Position numbers and translations under genes: made by a program
Origin: Pelosinus sp.
GTDB lineage: Bacteria > Bacillota > Negativicutes > DSM-13327
Length of the DNA: 37,109 nucleotides
Direction of reading: 5' to 3'
Assembly: GCA_029239675.1 (NCBI GenBank)
Contig: JARBUM010000019.1
Span: forward strand, 1-37,109
The notes under the pieces: generated by a model
The model's database searches: none
What the model was told of the DNA's origin: nothing
What the model saw: only the letters and a program-made list of their open reading frames with translations
Part shown: piece after piece, positions 33,765-37,109 of the stretch
Layout: every line of letters starts with the position of its first letter
Numbering within the stretch: the stretch's first letter is position 1

Positions 33765-33792
33765 CTTTTTTATTATGATGAAAAAATAATAT

Positions 33793-33867
33793 AACCACAG
33801 AGGCACAGAGTGCACAGAGGGGTATTTTCTAACCCAATTTCTCTGTGTCCTCTGTGCCTCTGCGGTT
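33793..33867. repeat. Dispersed palindromic repeat, copy 6
   Basis: AACCACAGAGGCACAGAG (33793-33810) is complementary to CTCTGTGCCTCTGCGGTT (33850-33867), with the same loop as copy 4. After it, CATGTTTCAAAATGCG (33880-33895) resembles the end of copy 5. Confidence 0.75.
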
Positions 33868-33909
33868 AACATTTCTTCCATGTTTCAAAATGCGTATGCT
33901 CACATTCTC

Positions 33910-34368
33910 TTAGTTTTTGAATAAGCCCATTGCGCTTACAATTAAAGATACCATGCCACCAGCAATTAGGGGGCCTACGGCCAACCCCTGGAAAAAAAAC
34001 ACACCCATAATGGTGCCAACAACTAAAGCAGTTACTGCCTCTGGTGATTCCTTCATAAAAAATACACCTTGAGCAGCAATCCAAGCGACAAGGATACCAA
34101 TGAAAATAGCCACTAAACCAATTGGATTTTTGAAAGCTTCCAAGATACCGCCTATGGATATACGCCCTTGAGCGATCGGTGTTAATACGGCTAAAGTCAA
34201 AATGGTGATACCAATATTGATTCCATGGTTTTCTATATAAGGAAACCACGTAGTAAAACCTAGCAGCTTTATCAATAGTAAGAGTAAGGCAGCTATGGAT
34301 ACAGAGTGATTATTGCCAATAACAGATAACACTAAAATAACTAAGAGTGGCAGGTTGTCCCAATTCAT
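33910..34368 (-). CDS. DUF441 (UPF0756) family membrane protein
   Basis: A 152-residue integral membrane protein with four or five hydrophobic spans, matching DUF441 proteins such as YtwI and YeaL: LPLLVILVLSVIGNNHSVSI at the start, then NHGINIGITILTLAVLTPIA, GRISIGGILEAFKNPIGLVA, and GGGMVSLIVSAMG-like glycine-rich ends. Function is unknown. ATG 34368 is chosen because GGGATG lies eight bases before it; ATG 34383 would add five residues. It converges with ilvBN across the repeat cluster and is divergent to the TetR gene. Confidence 0.85.
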   Translation of the reverse strand: MNWDNLPLLVILVLSVIGNNHSVSIAALLLLLIKLLGFTTWFPYIENHGINIGITILTLAVLTPIAQGRISIGGILEAFKNPIGLVAIFIGILVAWIAAQGVFFMKESPEAVTALVVGTIMGVFFFQGLAVGPLIAGGMVSLIVSAMGLFKN

Positions 34369-34488
34369 TTTTTCACATCCCATGTAGAGTTGATAAAGAC
34401 TATAGTAGTCTCTGTAATTCTGGTAGAACTTATTTGTATATCATACTAAGCTTAGCAAAAAAAGTCTAATAGAAAATGTATAAATTCT

Positions 34489-34517
34489 TTGACTTTTAGA
34501 GACGACTGGTCTATTAT
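34489..34517 (+). promoter_or_regulatory. TetR promoter with operator in its spacer
   Basis: TTGACT (34489-34494) and TATTAT (34512-34517) are 17 bases apart. The operator-like palindrome AGACGACTGGTCT (34500-34512) lies inside the spacer, where bound repressor would block polymerase. The ATG of the regulator starts seven bases after the -10 box, so its mRNA is probably leaderless. Confidence 0.75.
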
Positions 34518-34523
34518 TTAAAT

Positions 34524-35108
34524 ATGAAAACGACAACAAGAGAGAAACTAATTAAGACAGGTGCCAAAGCAATGCTGGCAAAAAGCTATCACGCCGTGGG
34601 GATACAAGAAATCTTAACAAAAGTAGATGTCCCTAAAGGATCCTTTTATCATTACTTTGAATCGAAAGAGGCTTTTGGCGTAGCCATTATTGAGTATTAT
34701 GGAGAACAATTGGCGAACTCCATTACAGAAAAATTAGCAGATGAGGGACCGTCTCCTAGAGAAAAAATACGAGGATATTTTTTAAGTATTCGAGATTATT
34801 ATGCTACGCATGGCTGCGGTAGAGGTTGTTTGGTTGCTAAGCTGGCAATTGAAGTGGAAAATCCCAGTGTTCCGATGTGTAATGCCTTAAGAAGAGAATT
34901 TGATAAATGGATAGCGTTGTTTGCCGTTTGTATAAGGGAAGGCCAAAAGAATGGAGAAATATCATTAGCTTATGATGCAGAGGCTATGGCAGAGTTCTTA
35001 TACACTTCATGGGAAGGTGCGTTAATTCGTATGCAAGTAAATCACGATCTTGGACCAATTGACAAATTTATTGGGTATGCTCTTGATCAAATTATACCGA
35101 AAGCATAA
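34524..35108 (+). CDS. TetR/AcrR family transcriptional regulator
   Basis: A 194-residue repressor. The N-terminal helix-turn-helix spans about residues 5-50 (REKLIKTGAKAMLAKSYHAV, GIQEILTKVDVPKGSFYHYF), followed by a helical ligand domain with cysteines in HGCGRGCLVAKLAIE. The C-terminal part resembles the TetR group with a YxxG-type ligand pocket, often controlling oxidoreductase or fatty-acid genes. The same operator AGACGAC[T/C]GGTCT lies in its own promoter and again at 35155-35167, before the acyl-CoA dehydrogenase copy 2. It therefore very likely represses itself and acd2-etfB2, perhaps released by an acyl-CoA. There is no Shine-Dalgarno sequence before the ATG. Confidence 0.9.
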   Translation: MKTTTREKLIKTGAKAMLAKSYHAVGIQEILTKVDVPKGSFYHYFESKEAFGVAIIEYYGEQLANSITEKLADEGPSPREKIRGYFLSIRDYYATHGCGRGCLVAKLAIEVENPSVPMCNALRREFDKWIALFAVCIREGQKNGEISLAYDAEAMAEFLYTSWEGALIRMQVNHDLGPIDKFIGYALDQIIPKA

Positions 35109-35113
35109 TATAG

Positions 35114-35140
35114 CGGTGAACTAGAGGGTTCACCGTATTA
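35114..35140 (+). terminator. Hairpin after the TetR gene
   Basis: CGGTGAAC (35114-35121) pairs with GTTCACCG (35128-35135), followed by TATTATTAAG. It is a short, moderately strong terminator. Confidence 0.6.
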
Positions 35141-35154
35141 TTAAGTTGCATTAT

Positions 35155-35167
35155 AGACGACCGGTCT
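35155..35167. promoter_or_regulatory. Second TetR operator, before acyl-CoA dehydrogenase copy 2
   Basis: AGACGACCGGTCT differs in one base from the site in the TetR promoter (34500-34512). Flanking bases extend the palindrome as TATAGAC and GTCTATT. A TTGCAT at 35146-35151 lies just before it and could be a -35 box. It is about 185 bases before the next ATG. Confidence 0.65.
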
Positions 35168-35351
35168 ATTTTTTATATCAAGAATATAGGTTTAAGCTGA
35201 ATTTTGTTGCTCTAAAGTCGTGCTAGGTTCATGTTATTAACGCTAAGACATTAGTTCATCAGGGATGGAAGTCTTGTAAAGTGTGGTGGCTTACGCAAAT
35301 AGCGTATCACATAGATTTTGTTACAATAATAAAATTTTGGAGGATGAAATT

Positions 35352-36491
35352 ATGAATTTTGAACTAACCAAAGAGCAAGAAGACATTCGGAACATGATAA
35401 GAGATTTTGCTGAAAAATCAATTGCACCAACGGCTGCAGAGCGGGATGAAAAGGAATATTTTCCTCGTGAAATTTTTGACCAGATGGGTGAACTTGGGAT
35501 TATGGGGCTGCCTTACCCTGAAGAATACGGTGGTGCGGGAAGCGACTTCTTATCCTATGCTATGGCAGTAGAAGAAATTTCTCGTGTATGTGCATCAACA
35601 GGGATCGGGCTTTCGGTGCATGTGTCACTTTGTTCCTGGCCTATCTTTCAATATGGGACGGAGGAACAAAAACAAAAGTTCTTAACGCCATTAGCAGAAG
35701 GCACAAAATTAGGGGCTTTTGGCTTAACAGAGCCTAACGCTGGTACGGATGCCAGTGCTGCCACTACAACAGCAGTTAAGGATGGAGATACTTATATTTT
35801 AAATGGTACTAAAATATTCAATACAAACGGTGGAGAGGCCGAAATTGAAGTGATATTTGCCTCTACTGACAAAGCTGCTGGTTTGAAGGGTATGAGTGCT
35901 TTTATTGTGGAAAAAGATACTCCTGGTCTTAGTTTCGGGAAAAAAGAAATTAAAATGGGTATACGTTCTTCGGTACAACGTGAAGTAATTATGAAGGATT
36001 GCCGTATCCCCGCAGCCAATTTGCTTGGCAAGGAAGGGCAAGGTTTTAAAATTGCAATGACTGCTTTAGATGGTGGACGTATTGGTGTTGCTGCCCAATC
36101 TCTTGGCATTGCCCAGGGAGCTCTTGAACAAGCTATTAAATATTCCAAAGAACGGGTTCAATTTGGCAAACCTATTGCTAGCAATCAGGCAATCGCATTC
36201 AAGATTGCTGATATGGCTGCCAAGGTTGAGGGAGCAAGGCTTTTAGTGTATCGTGCTGCTTATCATAAGTCCCACCATCTTCCTTACTCTAAAGAAGCAG
36301 CTATGGCAAAATTGGTTGCTTCTGATGCTGCCATGTCTGTTACTACTGATGCTGTACAAATTTTCGGTGGATATGGATATACCCGTGAGTACCCAGTAGA
36401 ACGCATGATGCGTGATGCTAAAATTACACAAATATATGAAGGTACAAATGAAGTGCAGCGTATGGTTATTTCAGGGGCTGTTTTACGGTAA
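35352..36491 (+). CDS. Acyl-CoA dehydrogenase, short-chain type (copy 2)
   Basis: A 379-residue flavoprotein, the same length as copy 1 at 15066 and clearly its paralogue: [51 protein letters not shown] and [11 protein letters not shown] with the catalytic glutamate E363. GGAGGATG precedes ATG 35352; the frame extends upstream to 35283 but without a ribosome site. It probably acts on butyryl-CoA or another short acyl-CoA with the EtfB copy 2 encoded 119 bases later. Control is different from copy 1: a TetR gene and operator lie upstream rather than a sigma-54 promoter. Differences around residues 215-240 may change substrate range. Confidence 0.93.
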   Translation: MNFELTKEQEDIRNMIRDFAEKSIAPTAAERDEKEYFPREIFDQMGELGIMGLPYPEEYGGAGSDFLSYAMAVEEISRVCASTGIGLSVHVSLCSWPIFQYGTEEQKQKFLTPLAEGTKLGAFGLTEPNAGTDASAATTTAVKDGDTYILNGTKIFNTNGGEAEIEVIFASTDKAAGLKGMSAFIVEKDTPGLSFGKKEIKMGIRSSVQREVIMKDCRIPAANLLGKEGQGFKIAMTALDGGRIGVAAQSLGIAQGALEQAIKYSKERVQFGKPIASNQAIAFKIADMAAKVEGARLLVYRAAYHKSHHLPYSKEAAMAKLVASDAAMSVTTDAVQIFGGYGYTREYPVERMMRDAKITQIYEGTNEVQRMVISGAVLR

Positions 36492-36610
36492 AAGAATAAT
36501 TTGTGAAGACACTCTGCGATACAATGTCCTGCACAGATCAGAGATAAACTCTTGGAGAGGCAGGGAATTGTGCAAGTGAGAAATTATTAATTAGATTAGG
36601 AGGCGAAGGG

Positions 36611-37109
36611 ATGGAAGTTCTTGTTTGTATTAAGCAAGTTCCTGATACTGCCGAAGTAAAAATTGATCCAGTAACCAACACTCTGATTCGACAAGGGGTA
36701 CCAAGTATTGTAAACCCTTTTGATAAAAATGCCTTAGAGGCTGCTTTACAATTAAAAGATAAGCATGGTGGTAAAGTTACGGTGATTTCCATGGGGCCAC
36801 CTCAGGCAAAGGATGCATTGAAAGAATGCTTAGCTATGGGAGCTGATCGTGCAATACTAGTGAGTGATCGTGCATTTGGCGGCTCGGATACATTAGCTAC
36901 TAGTTATACTCTAGCAGCAGCAATACGTAAGATTGGTACATATGACATTATTTTCTGTGGTAAGCAAGCGATTGATGGTGATACTGCCCAAGTCGGTCCA
37001 GAGATTGCAGAACATTTGGAAATTGCACAAATTACCTATGTGGCTAAAATTGAGGTGGACGGCGATACTGTTTCTGTAGAACGTGAGTATGAGGAAGGTT
37101 ATGGCATCA
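36611..37109 (+). CDS. etfB: Electron transfer flavoprotein beta subunit (copy 2), cut by window end
   Basis: The first 166 residues of an EtfB that runs off the right edge, so the true length (about 262) cannot be seen. MEVLVCIKQVPDTAEVKIDP and CGKQAIDGDTAQVGPEIAEH match copy 1 at 16283 almost residue for residue. GGAGG lies ten bases before the ATG. It follows acyl-CoA dehydrogenase copy 2, and an etfA is expected next, outside the window. Confidence 0.93.
   Translation, partial: MEVLVCIKQVPDTAEVKIDPVTNTLIRQGVPSIVNPFDKNALEAALQLKDKHGGKVTVISMGPPQAKDALKECLAMGADRAILVSDRAFGGSDTLATSYTLAAAIRKIGTYDIIFCGKQAIDGDTAQVGPEIAEHLEIAQITYVAKIEVDGDTVSVEREYEEGYGI

Noticed and set aside
33532-33798. 88-codon leftward ORF with TQRTQRGYVNHRGTEDTER
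   Set aside because: It is a translation of the palindromic repeats at 33622-33764, not a protein gene.
33622-33867. CRISPR-like array
   Set aside because: Repeats are palindromic, unevenly spaced, in both orientations and only three; there are no unique spacers of equal length and no cas genes.

Overview
The window looks like chromosome of a low-GC anaerobic bacterium of the Firmicutes/Negativicutes type. A Sporomusaceae/Pelosinus-like host is my best guess. It rests on the mix of an O2-sensitive NrdG-type activase, a ferredoxin-domain EtfA, a T-box leader, strong Shine-Dalgarno sites and consensus promoters, not on any database match.

Layout. 1-4353: accessory-looking, AT-rich stretch with a 72-aa hypothetical gene, a 51-aa one-helix membrane microprotein, and a leftward three-gene operon encoding a 22-residue-repeat protein, a MoxR-type AAA+ ATPase and a metallopeptidase-like/VWA protein. 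4711-5958: a YkgJ-type cysteine-cluster protein and an orphan NrdG-like radical SAM activase. 6111-11967: an amino-sugar operon (HutC-type GntR regulator, GlcNAc-type PTS EIICB, MurQ, NagA, NagB, separate EIIA) with its own promoters, operator-like palindromes and an internal terminator. 12143-20207: a complete short-chain beta-oxidation/butyrate cluster (CoA-transferase, thiolase, acyl-CoA dehydrogenase, EtfB, ferredoxin-type EtfA, 3-hydroxybutyryl-CoA dehydrogenase, crotonase) behind a sigma-54 promoter. 20463-22190: a chemoreceptor. 22386-24223: leftward MaoC hydratase and GntP-type permease behind a second, nearly identical sigma-54 promoter. 24670-26760: a sigma-54 enhancer-binding protein (CBS-PAS-PAS-AAA-Fis), probably the activator of both. 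27091-30945: small hypothetical, a YbiT-like ABC-F ATPase, a DUF885 metallohydrolase. 31024-33599: T-box leader and ilvB-ilvN. 33600-33909: a cluster of dispersed palindromic repeats. 33910-37109: DUF441 membrane protein, a TetR regulator with its operator inside its promoter, and a second acyl-CoA dehydrogenase/EtfB pair cut by the window end.

How it fits together. The enhancer-binding protein, the two sigma-54 promoters (16 of 18 bases identical) and a shared upstream element (ATGTACA-N7-AGACAG-N2-TGTA) argue for one regulon. It would join import of a short hydroxy or fatty acid (GntP permease), CoA activation, and interconversion of butyryl-CoA with acetyl-CoA. The TetR-controlled acd2-etfB2 pair is a paralogous copy under different control. 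The most unusual locus is the repeat-protein/MoxR/VWA operon, which resembles the general plan of MoxR-VWA systems but has a 22-residue-repeat partner I cannot name. A family of GTGG/ACAGAGG palindromic repeats is scattered through several intergenic regions.
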